Notes: generated by a model from the sequence alone, not told the origin. Shown: positions 8,484 to 18,224, numbered from the stretch's first letter. The stretch: DNA of 41,514 bases from an uncultured Bacteroidales bacterium (GCA_944326305.1 CALVDL010000026.1:1-41514), one strand, 5' to 3'. Made by a program: numbers and translations.

Positions 8484-11165
8484 TTACAATGTCACAGTGA
8501 ACTGCCAGTTCCCGGCGGGGATCTCGGCTTTCCATACTCCGTCAGCAGTCTCTTCTGTCCTTATGTCCACGGACCTGAGACGCCTGGCCTGCACAGTAAG
8601 TGTGGCAGTGGTGTTTGAAGGCACCTTCACAGTATAAGTAATTGTCCTGCCCTTTCTGCGCCATGACGATACAATGAGCCCGTCAGGAGCCATATGGGAG
8701 GCCTCGAAATAGTCCAGTCCGTCTACGAATGAAGGGGAAAGGAGGATATGCCTGAATCCCGGGGCCTGCGGGTCAGGCCTGATGCCTCCGAGCCCCTTGA
8801 AGAACCATGCGCCTATCTCGCCGAACATCATGTGGTTGTCGGATATGTCCCTGGTAGCCTCCAGGTTCCAGTTCTCCAGCAGGGTCGTGGCTCCGTTGAC
8901 GATCCACCAGCCCCATGACGGATATGTGTTCTGGGTAGCCACCTTATAGGCCTCCTCGCTGTAGCCGTTTTCCGACAGGGCGTTAAGGACGGCCTTCGCC
9001 CCCAGCACGCCGCAGTCTATGTGATAGTCCGTCGCGGCCACTTTTGAAGCAAGCACGGCGGCTGCCTTTGCCCTCATTTCCTCAGGGACAACGCCCCACA
9101 TGAGCGGCACGCTCTGCTCTGTCTGTGTGCCGGAGGCATACACTCCGGTCTGAGGATCAAGGAATTTGTCGTTGATGGCCTTCCTGATGCTGTCTGCAAG
9201 TGCCGAATAGTGCGCATGGTCGTCCTCCTTGCCGAACAGGGCGGCGGCCCTGGACAATATGGTGGCGTCGACAAAGAAATATACGGATGATGTCAGCTCC
9301 TTGGATGAGCGGGACTTGACAGGCACCCAGTCACCCCTCCCGTATGATGTAAGGTGCCCGGGGCTGCGCCTGTCGACATAGTCCACATAACGCTTGATGT
9401 TATCATAGCAGTCCTCCAGAGGCCTGGTGTCACCGTAGAAAAGATACAGGTTCCACGGTATGATGGCGATAGTGCTGGTCCAGTCCAGTCCGTTGTCGGT
9501 CCCGTAGCCCCAGCCCCCGGTCGGGATGATGTCGGGAAGGACTCCGTTGGGCTGCTGCTCGTCCCGGTGGTCTGCAAGCCATTTCTCGTATACGGTGATG
9601 CCGTCATAGTTGTAAAGGGCTGTCTCGATGGCCAGGTGTCCGTCTCCGGTCCACCCGTTCTTCTCACGCTGCGGACAGTCCGTAGGATATCCCATCAGGT
9701 TGGAGAGATAAGCCATGTTGGTGGCCTTCCACAGCCTGTCTATAAGGTCATAGGAGGAACGGATTTCTCCCGCCGCATCCACATCGCTGTGCACCGCATA
9801 TGCCACAAGGGCCGAGTCAGGCACCTGCATCGGGCGGTCAGTCACCAGCTCCACGTACCTGAATCCCTTGTAGTTGAACCTGGCCATGAACTCGTCCTCG
9901 CCTTTCCCGCTGAGGGTCACCACATCTGTCTGGAAGACATCCCCGCTTTCCTTGGGACGGAAATACACATCGATGTTGGAAAGGTCGGCATGCCCGTCGG
10001 GGCGGAGCCTTTCAGTATGGACAAGCTTCACCACAGCCCCTTCCTCGCCTGAAATCCTGAGCCTGGTGACCCCGGCCATATTCTGCCCGAAATCGAAAAG
10101 CCAGCTCCTGTCGTCGAGCCTGCGCACGCTCACCGGCCTGTATTCGGTGACATTGCGGATAGGGACAGTCTGCTGGGCTGTTATATTCCGCGAAGGGGCG
10201 CTGCGGTAGCGTACGCCCTGCCATGCGGAATCATCGAAGCCCGGCTCCGACCAGCCGTCCTGCTCAAGGCGGGCGTCATAATGCTCCGATGTATATATGC
10301 TGTTGAACGTGAGCGGTCCTCCGGATGTCTTCCAGTCAAGGTCGGTCTTCACTACCTCCGAAGTCCCGTCCGTATATCTTATCCTGATGTCCAGGCAGAA
10401 AGCGGGGCGGTTCCGCCACGGGGCGTTGTCAAAATCCCATACGGCCCCTGACTGATGGTTGTACCAGCCGTTCCCGAGAAGGACCCCGACGGCATTGTCC
10501 CCTTCCTTGAGGGATGAAGTGATGTCGTATGTCACATAGAGATTTCTCCTGTCATATCTGGTATACATCGGATCGAGCCTGTGGTCTCCGATACGTTCTC
10601 CGTTGATATACAGTTCATACAGGCCGCCTACGGCAATATATGCCCTGGCCGATTCCACCTTTTTCCCCAGTGAGAAGCCTTTCCTGAAATACGGCGCAGG
10701 CTTGTATTCCCTGTCATGGGAGTCACTTATCCAGCATCCCTGCCAGTTTCCCGCATCCATCATCCCGGTCTCGAAATGCGCCACGGCCGATTCCATGGTA
10801 TTCTGGTTCTCATCCCAGGCTGTGACCTTCCAGAAATATCTCGTGAAAGGCTCAAGGGATTTCCCTCCGTACCTAACCAGTATGTCGTCAGACTGGACGA
10901 TACCGGAATTCCAGTACTCTCCTTCTCCCGAAGCCACTGCCGCAGAATCAGTCCCTACCACGACATAATAGCCGGTCTGCTTGCTTATCCCGTCAGGGAG
11001 CCTCCACGTCAACCGCGGCTCGGCAGAGTCTATGCCCAACGGGGAATCAAGGTGTTCGCAGCGCATGCAGGATATCCGTCCTGCAGGAGCCGCGTCCTCC
11101 TGCGCCGCTGCCGGGAATGCAGCGGCAGCAAGCAGGAAAAACATCAGAACTGTCCGTATTTTCAT
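8484..11165 (-). CDS. Alpha-L-rhamnosidase, GH78 (second copy)
   Basis: 893 aa from ATG 11163-11165. This start gives a clear signal peptide, MKIRTVLMFFLLAAAAFPAA ending in AQ, whereas the longer open frame from 11270 overlaps the GH106 gene. The catalytic motif GYPTDCPQREKNGWTGD at about 492-508 keeps the key acids but differs from the other copy (REKNG instead of RDERLG). The base-bearing motif is NGATTLLENWN. The two copies are clearly divergent rather than a recent duplication, which suggests different linkages or aglycones. The start lies 2 bp after the GH106 stop, so translation is probably coupled. Confidence 0.95.
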   Translation of the reverse strand: MKIRTVLMFFLLAAAAFPAAAQEDAAPAGRISCMRCEHLDSPLGIDSAEPRLTWRLPDGISKQTGYYVVVGTDSAAVASGEGEYWNSGIVQSDDILVRYGGKSLEPFTRYFWKVTAWDENQNTMESAVAHFETGMMDAGNWQGCWISDSHDREYKPAPYFRKGFSLGKKVESARAYIAVGGLYELYINGERIGDHRLDPMYTRYDRRNLYVTYDITSSLKEGDNAVGVLLGNGWYNHQSGAVWDFDNAPWRNRPAFCLDIRIRYTDGTSEVVKTDLDWKTSGGPLTFNSIYTSEHYDARLEQDGWSEPGFDDSAWQGVRYRSAPSRNITAQQTVPIRNVTEYRPVSVRRLDDRSWLFDFGQNMAGVTRLRISGEEGAVVKLVHTERLRPDGHADLSNIDVYFRPKESGDVFQTDVVTLSGKGEDEFMARFNYKGFRYVELVTDRPMQVPDSALVAYAVHSDVDAAGEIRSSYDLIDRLWKATNMAYLSNLMGYPTDCPQREKNGWTGDGHLAIETALYNYDGITVYEKWLADHRDEQQPNGVLPDIIPTGGWGYGTDNGLDWTSTIAIIPWNLYLFYGDTRPLEDCYDNIKRYVDYVDRRSPGHLTSYGRGDWVPVKSRSSKELTSSVYFFVDATILSRAAALFGKEDDHAHYSALADSIRKAINDKFLDPQTGVYASGTQTEQSVPLMWGVVPEEMRAKAAAVLASKVAATDYHIDCGVLGAKAVLNALSENGYSEEAYKVATQNTYPSWGWWIVNGATTLLENWNLEATRDISDNHMMFGEIGAWFFKGLGGIRPDPQAPGFRHILLSPSFVDGLDYFEASHMAPDGLIVSSWRRKGRTITYTVKVPSNTTATLTVQARRLRSVDIRTEETADGVWKAEIPAGNWQFTVTL

Positions 11166-11167
11166 AT

Positions 11168-14100
11168 TCAATCTCGTGATTTGTATGTCTCCTTTACCAG
11201 TTTCACAGGTCCCAGCAGGCCTGAAGACTGCAGTGGGGAGTCCTGAGTATAAGGGTTGATATTGGTCCATGTGAGCCTTTCCTCCTCTGGCCGGGCGGCG
11301 TCCCTGACAAGAGTGTTCATCCAGTTGTTGGCCACACTGATCTCTATCGTGTTCCTGCCTTTGACCAGGAAATCTGTGACATCTATCCTGTACGGGTCGG
11401 TCCAGACACCTCCGGCATATTCCCCGTTTATTTTGACCTTGCCCATCACCATGACCCTGCCCAGGTCAAGCACATATCTTGAAGTGCCGTCCTTCTTCCT
11501 GAGCTTCACCTCCGCAGTATAGACAGCCGTACCGGAGTAGTATTTTATCCTTTCGTCATCCGAAGCTGTCCAGTCCTGCAGTGAGCCGAACTCCACTGTA
11601 AACGCCCCGCTTCCGTCTCCGGCCTGCACATACCCGGCATCACGGTCGAAGGTCACGGTCCACGGGCCGTCAATGTCCACCGTACCTGCATCTGAACAAG
11701 CGGCCGGCTTCCCTGCGGACCTTCCGAACACGATGAAGGCGCTTTCAAGCGGCTCCATATCAAGATGCACGGATACGGTCCCGTCATTTTCAGTATACGG
11801 CAGCGGGGATATTTCTCCGGTGACAGGGTTCCAGAGCTCCGGCACAAGGGACTCCACCCTGAATGTCATGTCGACAGGGTTCTTCCCGTCCCGCTGGTTG
11901 GAGACAAACCATATCTCGCCTATATGTGCAGCTTTCCCCCCTTCCACGGAAGAGGACCCGGCAAGTGTCCTGTGTATGAACAGCATGTCGTCCTGTCCGG
12001 CACCGACGGAGAAGTCCGGGGCTATGCCCAGGTCGGAGAAAATCTTCTCCAGCGGCGTGCCCTCCCGGTAGACAAGTCCTTTCCCGAACCGGGCAGCACC
12101 TGTGGCGGCATCGGCAGGGGCGCCCCACATCCCGGAGGCCATCTCCCTTACACGGGAATCGGCTTCGGGATAATCCTCGAGGCTCGGTGAACGCACAGGG
12201 GCCGGTCCGGTGACTACAAGGCCGTCCCGGACAAGGGACATTATCCTTGAAAGCACTTCCGGACGCATTGTCTCCTGGACAGGGAGCACCAGGACACTGT
12301 ACTCCATGCCGCTGTCGAGCACGAGCTTTCCGTCACGCACACGGGAATGCTCCATAAGCACCTCGGCATTAATGTAGTCGAACGAATATCCGTACGGGAG
12401 TGCCGGGTCGCAGACACCTGTCATCTTCGGGGCGTCCTCCCCAATGAAATACGCGACATCGGCCACATAACGGCCCTGCTGCAGCATGAAGTTGCATCTT
12501 TTCAGATAGGAAGTGAAAAGGTCCATGTAGCCGAACCATGTGTTGTTCCTGTTGAACTCGTTGCCGAACCACGCATCGAGCCCTGGCTTCCTGTCATCGG
12601 GCTGCTGGATGTACAGGTGCAGCAGCGTACTGTTTATACCTTCAGTGAAGAACCTGTCGACCCTCTGTTTCATGAGTCTCGGGTACCTGGAAAATGCCGG
12701 TCCTCCGGATGTACACGACTCCGCCCATATCTGCTGTTTGCCGTATATATGCCCGCATGAGGATGCCGCCCTGTTCTCTATGTCGCCGAGAGTCCCTTCG
12801 CTCCAGAACTCACCGGACACATGGTCCGACTGGCCTCCGTACATGAGGAACTCGCCCGGGAACCCCCAGTGCCCGTAGTTCTCCAGCCATGTCTCGAGCC
12901 CATGCTCATGGCAGATATCACGGAGACCGCCGACATAGTCATAGGCCACACGGTCCGCGACGAGGCGCCTCAGGTCCCAGAGGAAACGTTCAGACATGTC
13001 CTCGCTGCCTATCACTTCCCCGTGGAGGACAGGAATAAACGGCACGGGATCATAGCCGTACCTTTCCCGGAAGACCTCCTCCATGTCATCGGTCCAGTTG
13101 GTCCCACCTGTCTCATAGCTGTCCTGTACCACCACCTTGAATGACTTGCGTTCGGATGCCGGTATACGCTCCAGAATTTTACCGATATAGGCGTCGAAAT
13201 GTGAGCGGACATGCTCCCTGCTCATCTTGTCGACCTCCAGGCCTGTGGCTTCAGGCACAGCCGGGGAATTGGTCACCCCGGTAGGGACAAGGGATGCGGC
13301 CATTATGCACCATTTGCCTTCCGGAACGGCCCATTCGAGCCTTCCGCCACAGACATTGTCCGTAAGGTCAAGCACCTGGTCCGGCCTCACTACGGCGGAG
13401 AGGACTGTAGTGGACGCAGGTGTACGCCACATATATTCGTCCCACATCGGGAGAGGGGTCTGGAACATCTTGGCGAGGGACTTCTCGGGGTAGCGCTCAA
13501 CGCACGGTTTTTCCGACAGTGTCACTTCCACCCTGCCGGCCCCAGGCTCCGCAAGCCTTATCCTGAAATCCCTGCCTTCCACTTCAGGCAGGGCAATGAC
13601 CACAGGCGCATAAGGGTCGAACCCGACATTCAGCGACGGGTTGCTCCTGTCTATCTCGAAAGAGGCCAATGTACGCCGCTCCCCTCCGACTTCAGCCGAG
13701 AGCTCCGCCATTGTCTTTATAGGACTTGCAACCTTGACAGCCAGGCTTCTGGCAATGAATCCGGCACCGGTTTCAATACCGGCTTCTGCAGGCACTCCCT
13801 CCTTTTTCACGAAAGAAGCCTCTGATGATTTTCCGGAAACCTCCGGATAGGCCAGCACCTTGAACACACCGGAGGCGCCGGAAATCCCGGGTAGGGTGAT
13901 GCTCTGCACAGTCCCGTCGCCCTCAGCTATAACGGTACCGGCCGCCAGATATCTCATTGCCTGCTCCGGACGCACCCACGGGCCGCCTGACTGGCTCCAC
14001 CCCGGACTGTTGAATATGCCTATATCAATCCCGAGGTCTGTAGCAGTCCGGAGGGCCGTGCGGGTGATGTTCCACCATTCGTCCGAAAGGAACTTGACAT

Positions 14101-14371
14101 CACCGTAAGGTACGCCGTCAACCCCCATACTGCCGAGGAACGCGGTATTTATCCCCGCCTGCTTCATGGCATGAAGATCCTTGACCACCCCGTCCTCCGA
14201 TATGTTGTCCGAAATCCAGTACCAGTACACGGCCGTGCGTATGCTGTCCGGCACTTCGGCGAAACCTTTCCTGAGATCATCAATCTCCTGTCCAGACACT
14301 GTCTGGGGCTGTGCTATTGCCGCAGCAAGGGAAATGGCTGCGGCGGCTTTAATGAGAGTTGTCCGTTCCAT
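11168..14371 (-). CDS. Alpha-L-rhamnosidase, GH106
   Basis: 1067 aa with a signal peptide ending near residue 27 (VSGQ). The first part shows the GH106 TIM-barrel pattern: RTAVYWYWISDNISEDGVVK, then MKQAGINTAFLGSMGVDG, and GIFNSPGWSQSGGPWVRPEQ near residue 130, all characteristic of this family of large Bacteroidetes rhamnosidases. The C-terminal region holds a jelly-roll module (GRVMVMGKVKINGEYAGGVW near 995). GH106 uses a calcium-dependent inverting mechanism, by family knowledge. Operon neighbours are 2 and 6 bp away. It adds a mechanistically distinct rhamnosidase to the GH78 set. Confidence 0.93.
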   Translation of the reverse strand: MERTTLIKAAAAISLAAAIAQPQTVSGQEIDDLRKGFAEVPDSIRTAVYWYWISDNISEDGVVKDLHAMKQAGINTAFLGSMGVDGVPYGDVKFLSDEWWNITRTALRTATDLGIDIGIFNSPGWSQSGGPWVRPEQAMRYLAAGTVIAEGDGTVQSITLPGISGASGVFKVLAYPEVSGKSSEASFVKKEGVPAEAGIETGAGFIARSLAVKVASPIKTMAELSAEVGGERRTLASFEIDRSNPSLNVGFDPYAPVVIALPEVEGRDFRIRLAEPGAGRVEVTLSEKPCVERYPEKSLAKMFQTPLPMWDEYMWRTPASTTVLSAVVRPDQVLDLTDNVCGGRLEWAVPEGKWCIMAASLVPTGVTNSPAVPEATGLEVDKMSREHVRSHFDAYIGKILERIPASERKSFKVVVQDSYETGGTNWTDDMEEVFRERYGYDPVPFIPVLHGEVIGSEDMSERFLWDLRRLVADRVAYDYVGGLRDICHEHGLETWLENYGHWGFPGEFLMYGGQSDHVSGEFWSEGTLGDIENRAASSCGHIYGKQQIWAESCTSGGPAFSRYPRLMKQRVDRFFTEGINSTLLHLYIQQPDDRKPGLDAWFGNEFNRNNTWFGYMDLFTSYLKRCNFMLQQGRYVADVAYFIGEDAPKMTGVCDPALPYGYSFDYINAEVLMEHSRVRDGKLVLDSGMEYSVLVLPVQETMRPEVLSRIMSLVRDGLVVTGPAPVRSPSLEDYPEADSRVREMASGMWGAPADAATGAARFGKGLVYREGTPLEKIFSDLGIAPDFSVGAGQDDMLFIHRTLAGSSSVEGGKAAHIGEIWFVSNQRDGKNPVDMTFRVESLVPELWNPVTGEISPLPYTENDGTVSVHLDMEPLESAFIVFGRSAGKPAACSDAGTVDIDGPWTVTFDRDAGYVQAGDGSGAFTVEFGSLQDWTASDDERIKYYSGTAVYTAEVKLRKKDGTSRYVLDLGRVMVMGKVKINGEYAGGVWTDPYRIDVTDFLVKGRNTIEISVANNWMNTLVRDAARPEEERLTWTNINPYTQDSPLQSSGLLGPVKLVKETYKSRD

Positions 14372-14377
14372 TGTGAC

Positions 14378-16186
14378 CTAACGTTTTATTATCTTTATCC
14401 TGTCCGGGGCGTCTACCCAGGTATGCACCCTGCCGGAGGCGTCTTTTTCATGCCTGACGCTGACAGTGCCGTACGGCGTCGGGAAGGAGCCTTCGACCCA
14501 CTGCAGGCCTCCCAGATGAGGCTCTACCGAAATAGTACGGCAGCCCGGCTCCAGTATCCTGATGCCGAGGACATGCCTGCTCAGCCATGCTGTCGGGCCG
14601 GAAGCCCAGCCGTGGCACAGGCTGTGCCTGTAACCTTTGTAGCAATACCCGCCATAATCCCTGTGCACATCCTTCTTTCCAGGCGGGACAAGGGAGTCGA
14701 TACGCGCTCCGTTCTCTTTCCATGACAGGTCGAAATCCTCCCAGAATGAAGTGGCGCCAAGGTCGAGCATGCCGCCCCAGTAGTCCTTGATGACATCCAT
14801 TGCCTCACCGTATTTTCCGGCGGCGGCCATCGCCTCAAGCATATAGTATCCGTAGAATGTTGAGAATCCCGAGGCCCCGTCCGCAGAAAGGCACCTGCCG
14901 TACGCGTCCTCCGGTGAAAGTATCCCTGACAGGGCCATCAGCGAGACGGCCTGCTTGCTGCCCGGGGCTGCAGGGTCGAACCCTCCGGTGTCCAGCAGTC
15001 CTGCTGCCCTGTCCGAAGCTGCCATCAGCAGCCTGTGCATACGCGCACATTCATCAGCTGTCTGACGGTCACCCAGGACACCGCACAGATATTCCCCGGC
15101 ATCCATCGCCATTGCCATAAGCGACTGGAGGCCGGCATCCACAGCGGCCGTATTCGGAGACGACGGCCAGTCCAGGAAACGGGTCCCGTCAAGATGTTCC
15201 GTCCCGTCACTGCCGATTTTGGACATCAGAAGATCAAGCAGGCCCTTTATATAGGCCTCCTGGCTTTCGAGATATTCCCTGTCCCCGGAATACATGTACC
15301 AGTCCTTCTGGATTATCAGCCACCATATTGAATATGAGCTTATCCCGTTCATCCATGCAGGGAGCGGATTCGTGTCACGGCTCAGGTCCAGGCTGCGTGA
15401 CACAGCGCTGTTCAGCCCGAACACCGAACATACGGTCATCACCTCCGGATGGAGGTCTCCGACCCATACCAGACGGTCGCGCTTAACACCTTCAGTGAGA
15501 TAGTCCTGGAGGTTCAGGTGCACGGTATATGCGCCGGTCATCCAGATGGAGTCCAGACGGCTGTCACTCGAGCGGAAGGAGCCGGCATAGGGGATGTCCT
15601 GATAAACAAGTCCTGCGCTCACCTCTTTGAGCTGCAGTTCGACATCCCTGTCAAGCAGGTCTATCCTCACGAAACGGAACCCGGAACTGCCGGTCTCCAA
15701 AGTGCCCAGCCACGGAAGAAGGAGCTCCATGTCCCGTATCGCATGGTCATTGCACGCCCCGTTCACCCCGTCAATCTCACTCATGGCCTCGCTTGCCGAC
15801 TCCCCGAACCTGATACGCACCCTCACCGGCCTGCCGGAAGGATACTGGCCAGTCACTATCCTCACCCCTCCCTGAAGTTCCCTTCCGAAATCCAGGAGGA
15901 GAGACGCCATCCGCCCTTCCCTGCTGACCATGCGGCATACGCCGGCAGCCCCCAGCACTGCCTGCCCGTCACCGGGAGAAAGAAGGGCTTCCTCCCCGGT
16001 GATCACGGATGTCTCCGGGGAACTTTTCCATAGCACTTTCGCCGGAGCGATATACGCCTTCGAACGCATATCCTGCGAAATACGCACGGAATCTGCCTTC
16101 CACACCGGCGGCAGCCCGGCCACTGAAGCCGTATCGGCCACAAGAAAAATAAGGGCCGAAAGGCCGAGAGCTGCAAGATATTTCAT
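14378..16186 (-). CDS. GH78-like alpha-L-rhamnosidase-related protein (short form)
   Basis: 602 aa with a signal peptide (about 1-24). It lacks the long N-terminal modules of the two GH78 enzymes but has an N-terminal beta-sandwich, a six-hairpin barrel and a C-terminal domain (ILEPGCRTISVEPHLGGLQW). The catalytic segment reads TEGVKRDRLVWVGDLHPE (about 232-249). Against DCPQRDERLGWLGD it is one residue shorter, and the usual general-acid Glu position is lost or replaced by Asp. The base-side motif GATSFWEDFD near 460 is kept. This form may be a distinct subfamily with another sugar preference. Operon spacing is 9 bp after rhaD and 6 bp before the GH106. Confidence 0.8.
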   Translation of the reverse strand: MKYLAALGLSALIFLVADTASVAGLPPVWKADSVRISQDMRSKAYIAPAKVLWKSSPETSVITGEEALLSPGDGQAVLGAAGVCRMVSREGRMASLLLDFGRELQGGVRIVTGQYPSGRPVRVRIRFGESASEAMSEIDGVNGACNDHAIRDMELLLPWLGTLETGSSGFRFVRIDLLDRDVELQLKEVSAGLVYQDIPYAGSFRSSDSRLDSIWMTGAYTVHLNLQDYLTEGVKRDRLVWVGDLHPEVMTVCSVFGLNSAVSRSLDLSRDTNPLPAWMNGISSYSIWWLIIQKDWYMYSGDREYLESQEAYIKGLLDLLMSKIGSDGTEHLDGTRFLDWPSSPNTAAVDAGLQSLMAMAMDAGEYLCGVLGDRQTADECARMHRLLMAASDRAAGLLDTGGFDPAAPGSKQAVSLMALSGILSPEDAYGRCLSADGASGFSTFYGYYMLEAMAAAGKYGEAMDVIKDYWGGMLDLGATSFWEDFDLSWKENGARIDSLVPPGKKDVHRDYGGYCYKGYRHSLCHGWASGPTAWLSRHVLGIRILEPGCRTISVEPHLGGLQWVEGSFPTPYGTVSVRHEKDASGRVHTWVDAPDRIKIIKR

Positions 16187-16195
16187 GGCACCGGA

Positions 16196-17017
16196 CTATT
16201 TTGGCAGATGGAACACCTCGGAAATTTCCGCCATCTGGCTGCGGCTCATGCCCTCAGGCTCGAAGCCCATCGCACGGGCGCTCATGTAGATCTGGGCGGC
16301 CTTGTTGAGCACGTCCACCTGGTCGAAAGCCTTTACTATGTCCTCGTCAACCGCGAAGACACCGTGCTTCTCCCACATCACCACATCGTAGTCATCGAGC
16401 TGCCTGAGAGTCTCCTGCGCCAGCTTCAGCGACCCTGGAAGCTGGTACGGCACTATGCCCAGGCCTCTCGGGCAGAACGCCTTGGTCTCAGGAATCATGC
16501 TCCACAGCAGGTATGTAAGCACATCCTTCCCGAGAAAGGCACCGCAGTGCGACATTGCCACAAGCTCTATCGGGTGGGTATGCAGCGAGGCCCTGCACGG
16601 AGAGCCGGAAGCCTTGAACCAGTTGTGCACCGACAGGTGCGACGGCAGCTCCGAAGTAGGCCTTACGGCCGAATCCGCGATGATCTCATAGGAGCACCCG
16701 TCCGCCAGGACCCTGATGATGGAACCGTTTGCCATCGGGTCCACGGCCAGGTCGCGCATCCTCCTGTTGTTGCCTTTGCAGAAAAAGAAATTCCCCTTCA
16801 GCAGCGGCACTTCCGCCCCGATTTCCACAGGTCCGCCCAACGCAGGCATTGACGCCAGAGAGCTGTCCACATATTCAGTGATATTCACCGTAATATTGCC
16901 GCCGTTGCGCTCGGCCCATCCCTTTTCCCAGAGGTATCCTGCCACCTCCGCCACCTTGCCGATTTCCGAGGCAAGGGCAGGACGGGAGGCTAGGACTGAA
17001 TTGTCATTTATTTTCAT
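16196..17017 (-). CDS. rhaD: Rhamnulose-1-phosphate aldolase
   Basis: 273 aa class II aldolase/adducin family protein. It cleaves L-rhamnulose 1-phosphate into dihydroxyacetone phosphate and L-lactaldehyde in the cytoplasm. Motifs: AERNGGNITVNI near residue 36 (phosphate-binding Gly-Gly-Asn), the zinc ligands in SLHTHPIELVAMSHCGAF near 140, and a further His in VVMWEKHGVFAVDED near 212. The length matches the E. coli enzyme. It is separated from rhaT by 117 bp holding A/T tracts and a small inverted repeat. No lactaldehyde reductase or dehydrogenase follows in this window. Confidence 0.95.
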   Translation of the reverse strand: MKINDNSVLASRPALASEIGKVAEVAGYLWEKGWAERNGGNITVNITEYVDSSLASMPALGGPVEIGAEVPLLKGNFFFCKGNNRRMRDLAVDPMANGSIIRVLADGCSYEIIADSAVRPTSELPSHLSVHNWFKASGSPCRASLHTHPIELVAMSHCGAFLGKDVLTYLLWSMIPETKAFCPRGLGIVPYQLPGSLKLAQETLRQLDDYDVVMWEKHGVFAVDEDIVKAFDQVDVLNKAAQIYMSARAMGFEPEGMSRSQMAEISEVFHLPK

Positions 17018-17061
17018 TGTATTATGAACTTTTCCTGTAAAAATAATGGTTTATTCTCAAC

Positions 17062-17098
17062 TTAGAAGCCGTTTGAACTCTTCTAAAAAAATTTTTTT
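17062..17098. repeat. Intercistronic inverted repeat and A7T7 tract between rhaT and rhaD
   Basis: TTAGAAG (17062-17068) and CTTCTAA (17080-17086) form a 7-bp stem with an 11-nt loop; the run AAAAAAATTTTTTT (17085-17098) overlaps its edge. Nothing coding is visible in the 117-bp gap. Possible RNA-processing or bent-DNA element. Confidence 0.5.
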
Positions 17099-17134
17099 CA
17101 TGCGACTTTCAGGATTCCATCACCGTATTCACGT

Positions 17135-18154
17135 TCAGGAGGCCATCAGTGTAGGGAATGCAAGAGAGAAGATCAGTATGACAATACCGGCGACAAGCAC
17201 GGCAACTGTCTTTCCCGAAGCCCCTTTCCATTCTTTCAGGACAATCCCCCATACGTTGCTGAACACCACATTCAGCGACATCAGGATGCACCATGCGAAC
17301 GCGGCAAGCGCCGATCCCGGCTCGAAGAAGCTGCTCCCGGTGCCGAGCCCGAAGAACTGCGAATACCACAGCAGACCGGCAAGGGCGCAGAACAGCAGGT
17401 TGTTAGGCCATACACTGCGGTCTGCATAGTCGGAAAATGTCCTGTTCCTGGCATTCTGGTAAAGGCAGTACGCGGCATTTGTCAGGAAACCTCCGCATGT
17501 CACGACGAATGTCGCCGGCAGTGTCTTGAACAGAGGTGTCATGCCCTCCACCTGGAGGGTCCTGCCTACATCCAGCCCGAGGGCGAAGCATGCGCTCATC
17601 ACACCGGCAAGCAGGGCCACCGCAAGACCTTTTGTAAGGGAGAATTCCTTGACGGCGGCCTTCCTCTCCTCTTCCGAAAGCCCCTTTGAGCGGAGGCTGC
17701 CGGCATATCCGATGACAAAGATGCCCGCAAGGGTTATGCAGACTCCCCCAAGGAGCACGAGGCCTTTACCGTGCAGGAGGTCGGTCCCGGCCATGACGGC
17801 GGGGAACAACGTTCCGAAAGCCGCGCATGTGCCTAAAGCTATGGACTGGCCCAGCGCCACGCCCAGATATCTCATGCTCAGGCCGAATGTAAGGCTTCCC
17901 ACTCCCCACAGCACACCGTACCCGGCCGCGGCAAGCGCGGCCCCCGGATCAGCCCCGACCACATCGCCGAGGGAGACCCCGTGAGGAAGGGACAGAAGCG
18001 CCCCCGCAAGGGGGAACAGGAGCCATGCGAATACACCCTGGACGAGCCAGAAACTTTCCCAGCTCCAGTTCCTAATCTTCCTTATCGGAACATAAGAACT
18101 GCTCTGTCCGAAACTTCCTGCTGCTATAATCAGCAGCCCGATAAGAACTTCCAT
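17135..18154 (-). CDS. rhaT: L-rhamnose/proton symporter
   Basis: 339 aa, strongly hydrophobic, about ten membrane helices, RhaT family of the drug/metabolite transporter superfamily. The N-terminus MEVLIGLLIIAAGSFGQSSS and following YVPIRKIRNWSWESFW are characteristic. It imports L-rhamnose across the inner membrane, linking the extracytoplasmic rhamnosidases to RhaA/RhaB. The open frame begins at a TTG at 18163, but the ATG at 18152-18154 is preferred because it matches the usual RhaT N-terminus. Confidence 0.93.
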   Translation of the reverse strand: MEVLIGLLIIAAGSFGQSSSYVPIRKIRNWSWESFWLVQGVFAWLLFPLAGALLSLPHGVSLGDVVGADPGAALAAAGYGVLWGVGSLTFGLSMRYLGVALGQSIALGTCAAFGTLFPAVMAGTDLLHGKGLVLLGGVCITLAGIFVIGYAGSLRSKGLSEEERKAAVKEFSLTKGLAVALLAGVMSACFALGLDVGRTLQVEGMTPLFKTLPATFVVTCGGFLTNAAYCLYQNARNRTFSDYADRSVWPNNLLFCALAGLLWYSQFFGLGTGSSFFEPGSALAAFAWCILMSLNVVFSNVWGIVLKEWKGASGKTVAVLVAGIVILIFSLAFPTLMAS

Positions 18155-18171
18155 ACCTGTCAAATTCTAAG

Positions 18172-18214
18172 AAACTGTTTTGAAATTTATGTCGCATAAA
18201 TTTCAAAACAGTTT
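18172..18214. repeat. Perfect 20-bp inverted repeat between rhaA and rhaT
   Basis: AAACTGTTTTGAAATTTATG (18172-18191), a 3-nt centre TCG, and its exact complement (18195-18214). It lies in the 70-bp gap between two operon genes. It is AT-rich and lacks a T run on the minus strand, so it is more likely a transcript-stability or processing hairpin or a mobile palindrome than a terminator. Confidence 0.75.
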
Positions 18215-18224
18215 TTATGGTACC

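Noticed and set aside
9354..10052. Plus-strand open frames within the glycosidase genes (for example 232 codons at 9354-10052)
   Set aside because: They are antisense to well-supported GH78/GH106 genes, with no family motifs.
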